Shown: piece after piece, positions 13,028 to 19,972 of the stretch
How the letters are laid out: each line of letters opens with the position of its first letter
Numbering within the stretch: the first letter of the stretch is position 1
Source of the DNA: a virus
IMG/VR virus record: IMGVR_UViG_3300031999_004721
Coordinates: 1-21,097 of that record
Length of the DNA stretch: 21,097 bases
Reading direction: 5' to 3' (one strand)
The notes under the pieces: generated by a model
Seen by the model: only the letters and a program-made list of their open reading frames with translations
Databases searched by the model: none
What the model was told of the DNA's origin: nothing
Program-made: the position numbers and the translations under genes

Positions 13028-15518
13028 GACGGTCGAGGTCCAGTTCCCGCTCGCGGGACTGGACCGCGGCGCCTCCTTCCAGTCCCAACCGCCCTACACG
13101 ACGCCTGATGCACTCAACGTCGTACCGGCCGGGGCGCCCGAGATGCGCCGCCGCGGCGGCCCACGACCGGGATTCATCCTCGACGAACACAACCTGCTGC
13201 ACCAACCCAACAGTTACGGTGCCTTGTACCCTGTCCAGTGCATCGGGCTCTTGCCGCGCTACGGCCTTTGGCAATCGCTGTGGGATGAATTCGAGGACCC
13301 TTTCACCGGCAAGGCCATTGGCCGCGGCTGGGTTGGCGGCTATTACACGGAACCACCGGCGACGCGCTTTGTGGAAGGATTCGTGGAGGCGCGCAATGGA
13401 GAACACTACGGGTCGGTTACGCTGGCCCTGGCCGATTATGACGAAGACGAGTCGCATTCTGTATCCATCTGGGTTTATCCGTACAAGGGGGCCTATGGTG
13501 GGTCGGTGTGCCTGTACCTCACGGTGAACTGTACAACCAAGAATTACCGTGACAACGGCGTCGAGTTCGAGTTGGACTTGTCGGTGCCGACAAAGTACCG
13601 GTTCTGGATTCGCAGATATGTCAACGGTGCCGTTGATTCGTTCCATGATTCAGGTCAACAAAACCTGAGCAGCCTTGATCCGGGCTATACGGCCCCATGC
13701 CCGCGCGAATTCCGGGTCGATCTAATCCGCCGTTCTAGCGGAATAGGCGATACGTTCGAGTGTTTCTGGCGTCGCAACACCCTCTATAACGAAATGGAGG
13801 TCACGCCGATCGGCGGTGATCCACTCTATCGTATGGTCGGCTATTCAATCCACGGCACGAGCGCGGATACGACAGCCCGTGTGCGCGTGCGACGCTTCCG
13901 ACATCGGGGCAAATGTCCGACCAATCCCGCGATCACCCCATTGGCCACGACCCACGTCTACTTTGTGCAGCTTGGATACCTGTATACCGAACACCCTGAC
14001 GGGCGCCTCGGTCCCTACCCGGTCGATACGGCCATCCAGTTCCTCAGCGACCGGCGTCTGGCCAGTGTGACGATCGGCAACTGCGCGATCTTGGCGGCCG
14101 GCGACGGTTTGCAGATCGCGAACTTCGCGGACGGGCACGGCACATCAGTGGGTGGGTGCGGATACAAAATCGCGACGAACAACCCAGAGGTAATGCAGGC
14201 CGACAAGAACATTCATGTGATCTCCATCACGAGCGCCGGAGAGAATCCGGCTGGCACCTATGGCATCGACCATGTGACTTTCGAGGAAGGTCGCTATCAA
14301 GTCTATGTCCTGTGCAGTTATAAGTACACCGCGGACTGCATCTGTGCCTACATCACGCGCGCCGACATGAGGTACATTCCGGACGGGGATACTCCCCGCC
14401 TATGCCCATTCGTCCCCTTGCCCGAGTTCGACGCCAGCGGAGTGACGGTGGGCAACCGCGGCCTCCTGCCAACAGGTTGCCGTCTCATTTGCCACTATGC
14501 CGGTCGTCTGGTCCACGGCCGCAGTATGGAACGACCTCACGGCTGGTGGATGTCGCGGGTCGGCTCTCCGTGGGACCATCTCCCAAGTATCGACATTCAA
14601 GACCAGGACCAACCTCGCGGCGGCACGACAGGCCAGGCAGGCATTCCGCCACAACCGCTGATGGCGCTAGTGCCGTGGACCAACGATTATCTCTTGATGG
14701 CCACTCAAACTGCCATCCTGCGCCTGTCGGGCGATCCGGGTTATGGCGGCCGGTTCGATGTCGTGTCACGGACGACGGGCATCATCGGGATGTCGGCTTG
14801 GTGTCACTTGCCGGACGGCACACTCGTCTTCCTGGCCAGGGACGGTCTCTACTCGCTTAACCCCGGCGCCATTGGAATTCCGCAGCCGATGTCGCCCAAC
14901 AAACTGCCGGATGAACTCCAGGATTGTGCCGCCTTCGGCGACGACGTGGTACTGGCTTACGAGTACACGCGCCGCGCCATCCTGATCGGGGTGACGCCTA
15001 TTATGGCCACACGGCGCAACAGTTGGTGGTTCGATCTGGACACGCTGAGCTTCTGGCCGGTCGAGTTTCAGGCGGACCACATTCCGACCGCCGTCGGCAA
15101 TGACGAGCGCGGCAACCTGTTGATCGGGTGCCGCGACGGAAAGTTGCGGCGCTTCGATCAGCGCAGTGAAGTAGACGATGCGGGTGTTGCGATCACGAAT
15201 TACGTGGTCATCGGTCCTTTACGGGCGGGGTTCAATCTGGCCGGCATCCTGGTCGAGATGACTGCCGTCACATCCGCCAGTGGGGGTCCGGTCGCGTGGC
15301 AACTCTATACCGGCGATACGGCGGAAGAGGCATTGGCCTCAACCGCGATTGGCTCGGGCACCTGGTCGCGCTCGGGTCTCCAGTACACGGACTGGCCCCA
15401 GATGCGTTTTGGTTCTTTCTATCTGAAGCTCTCGCCCGGCACCGTTGGACGGCGCTGGGCCTTCGAGTCGGCTGCGCTGCGGATGAATGCGGCCGGCATA
15501 TTGCGCGTACTCGCGTAA
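12996..15518 (+). CDS. Large tail protein, probable nozzle (T7 gp12-like)
   Basis: At 840 residues this is close to the size of the T7 nozzle gp12 (794). The N-terminus reads PLAGLDRG (18-25), QPPYTTPDALNV (31-42) and RRRGGPRPGF (51-60). This parallels the gp12 opening, in which GG, QP, an N-V/N-G block and K/R-RPP come in the same order. The middle and C-terminal parts hold repeated four-strand blocks typical of a beta-propeller: LLMATQTAILRLSGDP (about 565-580), DGTLVFLARDGLYSLNPG (about 607-624), WWFDLDTLSFWPVEF (about 676-690) and GNLLIGCRDGKLRRFD (about 705-720). A nozzle would close the short tail and pass DNA. The ATG is near GGAGGA, only about three bases away, which is short. A different propeller-type tail protein is the alternative. 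Confidence 0.55.
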   Translation: MARTLQSPATRTVEVQFPLAGLDRGASFQSQPPYTTPDALNVVPAGAPEMRRRGGPRPGFILDEHNLLHQPNSYGALYPVQCIGLLPRYGLWQSLWDEFEDPFTGKAIGRGWVGGYYTEPPATRFVEGFVEARNGEHYGSVTLALADYDEDESHSVSIWVYPYKGAYGGSVCLYLTVNCTTKNYRDNGVEFELDLSVPTKYRFWIRRYVNGAVDSFHDSGQQNLSSLDPGYTAPCPREFRVDLIRRSSGIGDTFECFWRRNTLYNEMEVTPIGGDPLYRMVGYSIHGTSADTTARVRVRRFRHRGKCPTNPAITPLATTHVYFVQLGYLYTEHPDGRLGPYPVDTAIQFLSDRRLASVTIGNCAILAAGDGLQIANFADGHGTSVGGCGYKIATNNPEVMQADKNIHVISITSAGENPAGTYGIDHVTFEEGRYQVYVLCSYKYTADCICAYITRADMRYIPDGDTPRLCPFVPLPEFDASGVTVGNRGLLPTGCRLICHYAGRLVHGRSMERPHGWWMSRVGSPWDHLPSIDIQDQDQPRGGTTGQAGIPPQPLMALVPWTNDYLLMATQTAILRLSGDPGYGGRFDVVSRTTGIIGMSAWCHLPDGTLVFLARDGLYSLNPGAIGIPQPMSPNKLPDELQDCAAFGDDVVLAYEYTRRAILIGVTPIMATRRNSWWFDLDTLSFWPVEFQADHIPTAVGNDERGNLLIGCRDGKLRRFDQRSEVDDAGVAITNYVVIGPLRAGFNLAGILVEMTAVTSASGGPVAWQLYTGDTAEEALASTAIGSGTWSRSGLQYTDWPQMRFGSFYLKLSPGTVGRRWAFESAALRMNAAGILRVLA

Positions 15519-15530
15519 AAGGAAGTTCTC

Positions 15531-15923
15531 ATGGCGATTACCTATTCAGCGACAGTTTGTAAGGTACTATGCGATGCAGCGGTAGACCAGTGCGATGTCG
15601 GCGGCATCGGGTATGTTGAAATCCAAAGTGCGGCTAGTGCTGTACTGGTCACCCTGCCGTTTGCGGCGACTGCGTTTGGGGGGGCCACGGCTGCGGCCCC
15701 TAGTATAGCGACAGCGGCCGCTATTGCCCCGGCGGCTGCCTCGGGTGGCGGCGCCGGCACCGCGGCGACAAAATTTACCGTAAACAACAACGCTGCCACG
15801 CTTTTGTGGACCGGCGAGGCAGGCGCTGCCGGTAGCGGCAAGGAAATGATCTTGGACAACGTGAATATCGCGACCGGCCAGGTAGTCACGATCAGTTCCT
15901 TCACCCACACCCAGCCGGCGTAA
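15531..15923 (+). CDS. Ala/Gly-rich beta virion protein
   Basis: This 130-residue protein has three Cys near the start (CKVLCDAAVDQC). Next comes a strand with YVEIQSAASAVLVTLPF and a low-complexity Ala/Gly stretch at about 44-80 (GGATAAAPSIATAAAIAP), and the end is a beta region (ATLLWTGEAG, DNVNIATGQVVTISSF). No family is recognised. The alternation of flexible Ala-rich and beta parts is common in small phage fibre or decoration proteins. AAAGGAAG lies seven bases before the ATG. There is no signal peptide. Confidence 0.5.
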   Translation: MAITYSATVCKVLCDAAVDQCDVGGIGYVEIQSAASAVLVTLPFAATAFGGATAAAPSIATAAAIAPAAASGGGAGTAATKFTVNNNAATLLWTGEAGAAGSGKEMILDNVNIATGQVVTISSFTHTQPA

Positions 15924-15936
15924 GGAGTAGGCAGCA

Positions 15937-16203
15937 ATGGCCCTCTCGGTCGGTGTATCCAGTATCACGAAAGACGACGCCGATGTCTACCATATCACGT
16001 TTGTGGGCGGAATGGGGTTACATGGCACGTTGGAACAACTCAAGGCGTTTGTTGCAGGCATCGACGGCTTGGTTGAGATAGTCCACCGGCTCATTCTGGG
16101 CTACTGGCTGGCTCGCCGACCAGACGGGGATCAGTACACAATCATCGTTGGCAAGACGCTGACGTTCGATCTGGCAAACGCCGCTCCGATAAGGCTGGTG
16201 TGA
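15937..16203 (+). CDS. Small unknown protein in the fibre cluster
   Basis: This 88-residue protein combines beta strands (DVYHITFVGGMG) with a helical centre (TLEQLKAFVAGIDGLVEIVH) and a hydrophobic segment too short and broken for a confident membrane span. AAGGAG, sharing the previous stop codon, lies nine bases before the ATG. Its TGA is one base before the next gene's ATG, indicating coupled translation. The family is not recognised. Confidence 0.5.
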   Translation: MALSVGVSSITKDDADVYHITFVGGMGLHGTLEQLKAFVAGIDGLVEIVHRLILGYWLARRPDGDQYTIIVGKTLTFDLANAAPIRLV

Positions 16204-16204
16204 A

Positions 16205-17284
16205 ATGGCGTACAACTGGTCGCGAGTGCCGGGCGTGTGGAATGTGGCCATCTCAAACGTAGGAACCCTTACCACGTTTGACCTGGACAGTGCATTCGTG
16301 CATGGTACAAGTGGGGATGCCTGGCTATGCCGCTTCATTTCGCCCGTTTCTCAGACCGACGCGGCCCTCAACCTGTACGTCTGGGTGAACGCGGTGACAG
16401 GCAGCCCGACCGACGTTCGCTTGGGCGTCTATCGGGGCGCTCAGGCCGGGCAAGACCCGCAGCGTCCCGAGACGGCGGGCGGGTCTTCGCCGCTTGCGGA
16501 ATCCGCCGCTACCGACCTGTCGGCGATGGCCGGACATTGGGCCACCTTTACCATTGCCAGCGTGTCGCTGACTCGCGGGTTCACGTATTTCCTGATTCTG
16601 GATAATCGGACAACTACGCCCGCCAGTCATTTCCCAGCGATTGCGGTGCGTGGCAAATGGAACGGGGCTTCCGGCGCCGAGGGTTGCGGCTTTGAAATGG
16701 TCGGCTCCTCGACGAACGGGATTACTACCGATCCCACCCTGCTTGTGTATCCCGGCCCGGCCGTCATCGCATTTGGCGACGGCACCCTACTCGGTAATCC
16801 CTATGTCGGTGATGTGACTCACGCGAGTAATGCAAACGACCGCGGCATACGGTATCGGTTTGCTGAGGATGTCCTTGTCAGTGGATTTGCGTTGAACGGG
16901 GTCAGCGCGGCGGCCGCTACAGCCGAACTTAACGCAACGGTTGGTGGTGCCAATGTAGCAACGCAGGCCCTTGACCTGAGTGCTGCCAACGGGGTTGCAA
17001 TGGCCAGCCGTTGGACTCCGACAACTCTTACTGCTGGAATCTCGTATGATGCCGTTATGACGTTTAGCGGTAACACGAGCTCAGGAGGTATTATCAATAT
17101 GGGCGAGGCTGCGCCGCCCACGGATGTGCAAGCCTGCCGACCACAAGGCGCACTAGGTTATGTGGATGGTGCTACGCCGGGATCATACACGTTTGATCCG
17201 TTATCTTTGATGCTGGGCGTCCTGGTGGTTGATGATGTTCCTGTGAGTCCTGACTATCCGGAAGCGCAAATGGTAGGAGTCTGA
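16205..17284 (+). CDS. Two-domain beta-sandwich protein, probable fibre or decoration
   Basis: This 359-residue protein is built of two similar halves. The first (about 1-165) has RFISPVSQTDAALNLYVWVN, then WATFTIASVSLTRGFTYFLI. The second (about 190-330) has RYRFAEDVLVSGFALNGV, then ASRWTPTTLTAGISYDAVMT. Both follow the same order: a strand containing F.SP or FAED, an L/V-rich strand, then a W-T/P...L-x-x-G-x-x-Y edge. This resembles duplicated jelly-roll carbohydrate-binding domains, though no binding residues can be named. No signal peptide is seen. It lies among other fibre-like genes, so host or surface attachment is a reasonable inference. Confidence 0.5.
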   Translation: MAYNWSRVPGVWNVAISNVGTLTTFDLDSAFVHGTSGDAWLCRFISPVSQTDAALNLYVWVNAVTGSPTDVRLGVYRGAQAGQDPQRPETAGGSSPLAESAATDLSAMAGHWATFTIASVSLTRGFTYFLILDNRTTTPASHFPAIAVRGKWNGASGAEGCGFEMVGSSTNGITTDPTLLVYPGPAVIAFGDGTLLGNPYVGDVTHASNANDRGIRYRFAEDVLVSGFALNGVSAAAATAELNATVGGANVATQALDLSAANGVAMASRWTPTTLTAGISYDAVMTFSGNTSSGGIINMGEAAPPTDVQACRPQGALGYVDGATPGSYTFDPLSLMLGVLVVDDVPVSPDYPEAQMVGV

Positions 17285-17285
17285 T

Positions 17286-17849
17286 ATGGCGTTTTTCAAG
17301 AACCGGGCTGGCCAGAAGATACCCGTGTTTGCTGTCGATTCAACCGGATCACCCAAGACGGGGGACGCCGCAAATATCAGCGCGCAGATCAGTCTGGATT
17401 GCGCGGCGACGGCGGCAACGGATGATGCGGCCCCAAGCGAACTTGATGCGACCGATGCCCCTGGCGTGTATTACTTCAACATGCTGACCGCCGAGACTAA
17501 CGCGGACCTCATCATTCTGTTCGCCAAGAGCAGCACGTCCGGCGTTGTACTACGCCCAGTGTTCATCTATACCGAGGGGGCGGAGGTTCTATTTGGCAGC
17601 GTCAACGACGTGGCGCCGGCCGTCGGTGATTTCGATCTGAGTACCGAGTTCGCGGCGACCGCCGACCTCTACAACGGCATGGTTATGGTGTTCATCTCGG
17701 GTGCGTTGGTCGGGCAGAATCGCAAGATCAGCGACTATAGCGTTGGGCGGAATGCGGTATTCAGCGGCGCGGCGGGCGAGGTCGATGCGCCTTGGCCGGC
17801 TGCCCCTGCGAACGCCGACAAGATCATGCTGATCGGACGGATCGGGTAA
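17286..17849 (+). CDS. Ig-like/beta-sandwich virion protein
   Basis: This 187-residue protein has an N-terminal module of the form VFAVDSTGSPKTGDAANISA (about 14-33), then LDATDAPGVYYFNMLTAETN (about 53-72), then a closing strand VLRPVFIYTEG. The TGDAANI...DATxAPGxYxFxLTxAETNAD pattern is one I recognise from environmental phage tail or fibre proteins. A second beta segment follows (ADLYNGMVMVFISGALVGQN). It parallels the gene at 11564 in layout. AGGAG lies six bases before the ATG. The stop TAA is directly joined to the next ATG (TAAATG). Function beyond virion structure cannot be stated. Confidence 0.55.
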   Translation: MAFFKNRAGQKIPVFAVDSTGSPKTGDAANISAQISLDCAATAATDDAAPSELDATDAPGVYYFNMLTAETNADLIILFAKSSTSGVVLRPVFIYTEGAEVLFGSVNDVAPAVGDFDLSTEFAATADLYNGMVMVFISGALVGQNRKISDYSVGRNAVFSGAAGEVDAPWPAAPANADKIMLIGRIG

Positions 17850-18959
17850 ATGGGCCTGCACCGCTACTTCTGGTTCCTGACAACCGTACCGGCGGGCGGA
17901 CCGGCGCCGATTACGGCCACGGTGGCCGAGAGCGGGTCCAAGGCAACCGAAGCCGCGATTGGAACTGTTGCGATTGTCAGCGCGGTTGCCGAGACCAGTT
18001 CCAAACCTATCGAGGCCCTTACCGGCACCTGCGCCGTTGTGGCGACGGTCGCTGATGCTGGGAGCAAGGGCACCGAAGCTATTGCAGGCACGGTCGCTAT
18101 AGCAGTCGCCGTCACCGAGACCGGTTCTAAGGCTACGGAGGCTGCGGTCGGCGCTCTTGCCGTTGCCGGAACCGTGGCCGAGAGCGGGCTCAAGGCTACC
18201 GAGGCGGCAACCGCAGCAATATCCGTGGCTGTAATTGCCGCAGAAACGGGTTCAAAAGGCACTGAGTCGATCGTTGGAACGGTTGCCATTGCCGCGACGA
18301 TTGCTGAAACAGGCAGTGAACCGACTGAGGCTATCGAGGTAACGGTTGTGCCAGCTGGCGCAATCGTCGCCGAAACTGGATCTAAACCGACCGAAGCCGT
18401 CACCGGTACGGTTGCTATTGCTGGAAGTGTTACGGAAGTTGGGGCGAAATCAACCGACGCAGTAACAGTCACCAAGGCTTTGTTGCCGACATTTAGGTCA
18501 CCATCCGGTCCCGCAATATCCGCCGCGACGCTTCCCGGCGCCGGGATGATCCGGGTGAGTTATACGAGCCTACCCGAACTCGCTCGTGCGGTCCAAGAAC
18601 TGGCATTTCGCCTCAATGACGCGATTACTGCGGCCGCGGCTGCAAGCGCCGTTCCGCCCACCGATCCACTTCCCTACCTGACCTACGCCGACGGCAATAC
18701 CGTTACACTTGAGGCTGGCGATCCGTTACTCCTCGGCGCGCAACCGACCGATACCGAATATCTGGGCGACGCCCAGGGGGCGCCCCTGCTACTAGCAGAC
18801 TGCCGACCCATGCGACTTGGCGCTAGCGGCGTCGCGCAGGCCGAGGCAACCCGTATAAATGAACTGATCCGATCCGGTCTGATGCAGTGGTTGCCGCCCG
18901 AAGCGCGGCGCGTTACCAGCGAAACCGTCGATCAGTACAAGAACGTACCGGAGTCCTGA
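17850..18959 (+). CDS. Fibre-like protein with nine 21-residue repeats
   Basis: This 369-residue protein has three parts. Residues 1-24 include an aromatic/hydrophobic stretch (HRYFWFLTTVPAGG). From residue 25 to about 212, nine tandem units of 21 residues (one of 22) follow the pattern VAETGSKxTEAxxGTVAIAAT. The third part, 220 onward, contains a helix LARAVQELAFRLNDAI, a beta hairpin-rich part (VTLEAGDPLLLG, PLLLADCRPMRLG) and a final helix. The repeat alternates a polar loop with a hydrophobic strand, which would suit an elongated beta solenoid or fibre shaft; no structure is known to me. Its weak ribosome site and TAAATG junction suggest coupling to the gene before. Function is inferred only from position and shape. 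Confidence 0.6.
   Translation: MGLHRYFWFLTTVPAGGPAPITATVAESGSKATEAAIGTVAIVSAVAETSSKPIEALTGTCAVVATVADAGSKGTEAIAGTVAIAVAVTETGSKATEAAVGALAVAGTVAESGLKATEAATAAISVAVIAAETGSKGTESIVGTVAIAATIAETGSEPTEAIEVTVVPAGAIVAETGSKPTEAVTGTVAIAGSVTEVGAKSTDAVTVTKALLPTFRSPSGPAISAATLPGAGMIRVSYTSLPELARAVQELAFRLNDAITAAAAASAVPPTDPLPYLTYADGNTVTLEAGDPLLLGAQPTDTEYLGDAQGAPLLLADCRPMRLGASGVAQAEATRINELIRSGLMQWLPPEARRVTSETVDQYKNVPES
17922..18485 (+). repeat. Nine in-frame 63-bp tandem repeats
   Basis: Units begin at 17922, 17985, 18048, 18111, 18174, 18237, 18300, 18366 and 18429. Eight are 63 bp or, for the last, slightly shorter; the seventh is 66 bp. Conserved positions are V/I-A/T-E/D, S/T-G-S-K, T-E-A and G-T-V-A. The DNA copies differ at many third-codon positions, so the array is old or under selection at the protein level, not a recent expansion. 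Confidence 0.8.
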
Positions 18960-18960
18960 T

Positions 18961-19944
18961 ATGCGCACAATGGATGATCTGGCGGCTGCCACATATCTGT
19001 ATCAGGACGACCTGGTTCACCTGTTGCGGACGCACGAGACCGCCACGGTCGATCAGGACAAGAAGATGAACGCCGCCGTGTTAGGTGCATCCCTCGGTTG
19101 GGTGCGCCTCTATACGACCGACTACACCGCTCAACCGGCGAATTACAGTTACGCGGCCACTGCCTTCACAGTCGTTCCGACCTGGGTCGCCGATACCGTG
19201 ACGACCCTCAATTCGTTTGTTCGTCCCACCGCCGCTAATGGATTCTTCTATCAGTGCGTGGCGCGCACCGGCACTTTCAAGACCGATGCGGCGACGGAAC
19301 CAACATGGTCCACGACCCTGGGATTCGACACCATTGATGACGAGATCACCTGGCGCTGTCGAGGTTTGAACGTCATCGCAACGCCAACCGACCTAAGTTC
19401 CATCTTCTTACCCGGCGTGCCGTTGAAGTACGTGTACAACAGTGTCACCTACTACGGCATGGTCCTGTACGCTAGCGCAGATTACGTGGGGCTCGTCGGT
19501 GCGCCACTCAGCAGCAGTTACGCCCTGACAGCACTCTACTACGCACCCCTACGAGGCGCCGTCACGGTCGAGTTGCACAAAGTCGGCGACTACGATGCCG
19601 GCGCAGCGGCAGTGGTGACGGACAATGAGGTCATCTGGCTGGGCCAGGCGGCCAGTCTTGTGACCTTTGCGGTGAAACACCGCACGAATGCGACGGGGGC
19701 CGGGACGAACCCTTACGTCAACCCAACGGTCGGCGGGTCTGTCGTCTCGACGAACGGCGATGGCGCCAGTGCCGACAGGGGCATTCAGGTCTCGACGAGT
19801 TGGCAGGAGAACAGTGCCGTCGCGATCAAGACGGCGAATTACCATGTGGATCGGGGAGATGCGATTGGCGTGTCGATCACTGTAACCGGGAGCAATCCCG
19901 ATGCCGCGGGCCTGTCGGTCTGCGCCATATTGGTATTGGAGTAA
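18961..19944 (+). CDS. Fibre-like protein with a possible carbohydrate-binding module
   Basis: This 327-residue protein begins with a helical N-terminus (about 1-45). A compact module follows at about 76-135: VADTVTTLNSFVRPTAANGF, FYQCV, TEPTWSTTLGFDTIDDEI and TWRC. The order of TLNSFVRP, NGFFYxC, EPTWxTTxG and ITWxC resembles small phage modules related to CBM5/12-type carbohydrate binding, with clustered Trp, Tyr and Phe. The C-terminal 130 residues are a beta sandwich (VTVELHKVGDYDAG, FAVKHRTNATG, DRGDAIGVSITVTG). GGAG precedes the ATG by about eight bases, within the previous gene's end. Recognition of host surface sugar is plausible but not shown. Confidence 0.5.
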   Translation: MRTMDDLAAATYLYQDDLVHLLRTHETATVDQDKKMNAAVLGASLGWVRLYTTDYTAQPANYSYAATAFTVVPTWVADTVTTLNSFVRPTAANGFFYQCVARTGTFKTDAATEPTWSTTLGFDTIDDEITWRCRGLNVIATPTDLSSIFLPGVPLKYVYNSVTYYGMVLYASADYVGLVGAPLSSSYALTALYYAPLRGAVTVELHKVGDYDAGAAAVVTDNEVIWLGQAASLVTFAVKHRTNATGAGTNPYVNPTVGGSVVSTNGDGASADRGIQVSTSWQENSAVAIKTANYHVDRGDAIGVSITVTGSNPDAAGLSVCAILVLE

Positions 19945-19972
19945 CCGCATGGGTTCTTCAGGAGGCAGTTGC

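Noticed and set aside
17864-18475. 203-codon minus-strand repetitive frame
   Set aside because: It is the antisense reading of the 63-bp repeats; its regularity is inherited from the sense gene, which has coupled start and stop context.
17922-18485. Tandem array as a CRISPR
   Set aside because: The units are contiguous without unique spacers, are in frame with a gene and differ in third-codon positions.
19949-19972. Earlier ATG for the last gene
   Set aside because: It has a usable GGAG, but the ATG at 19973 has the stronger AGGAGG at the same spacing. The eight-residue difference does not alter the call.
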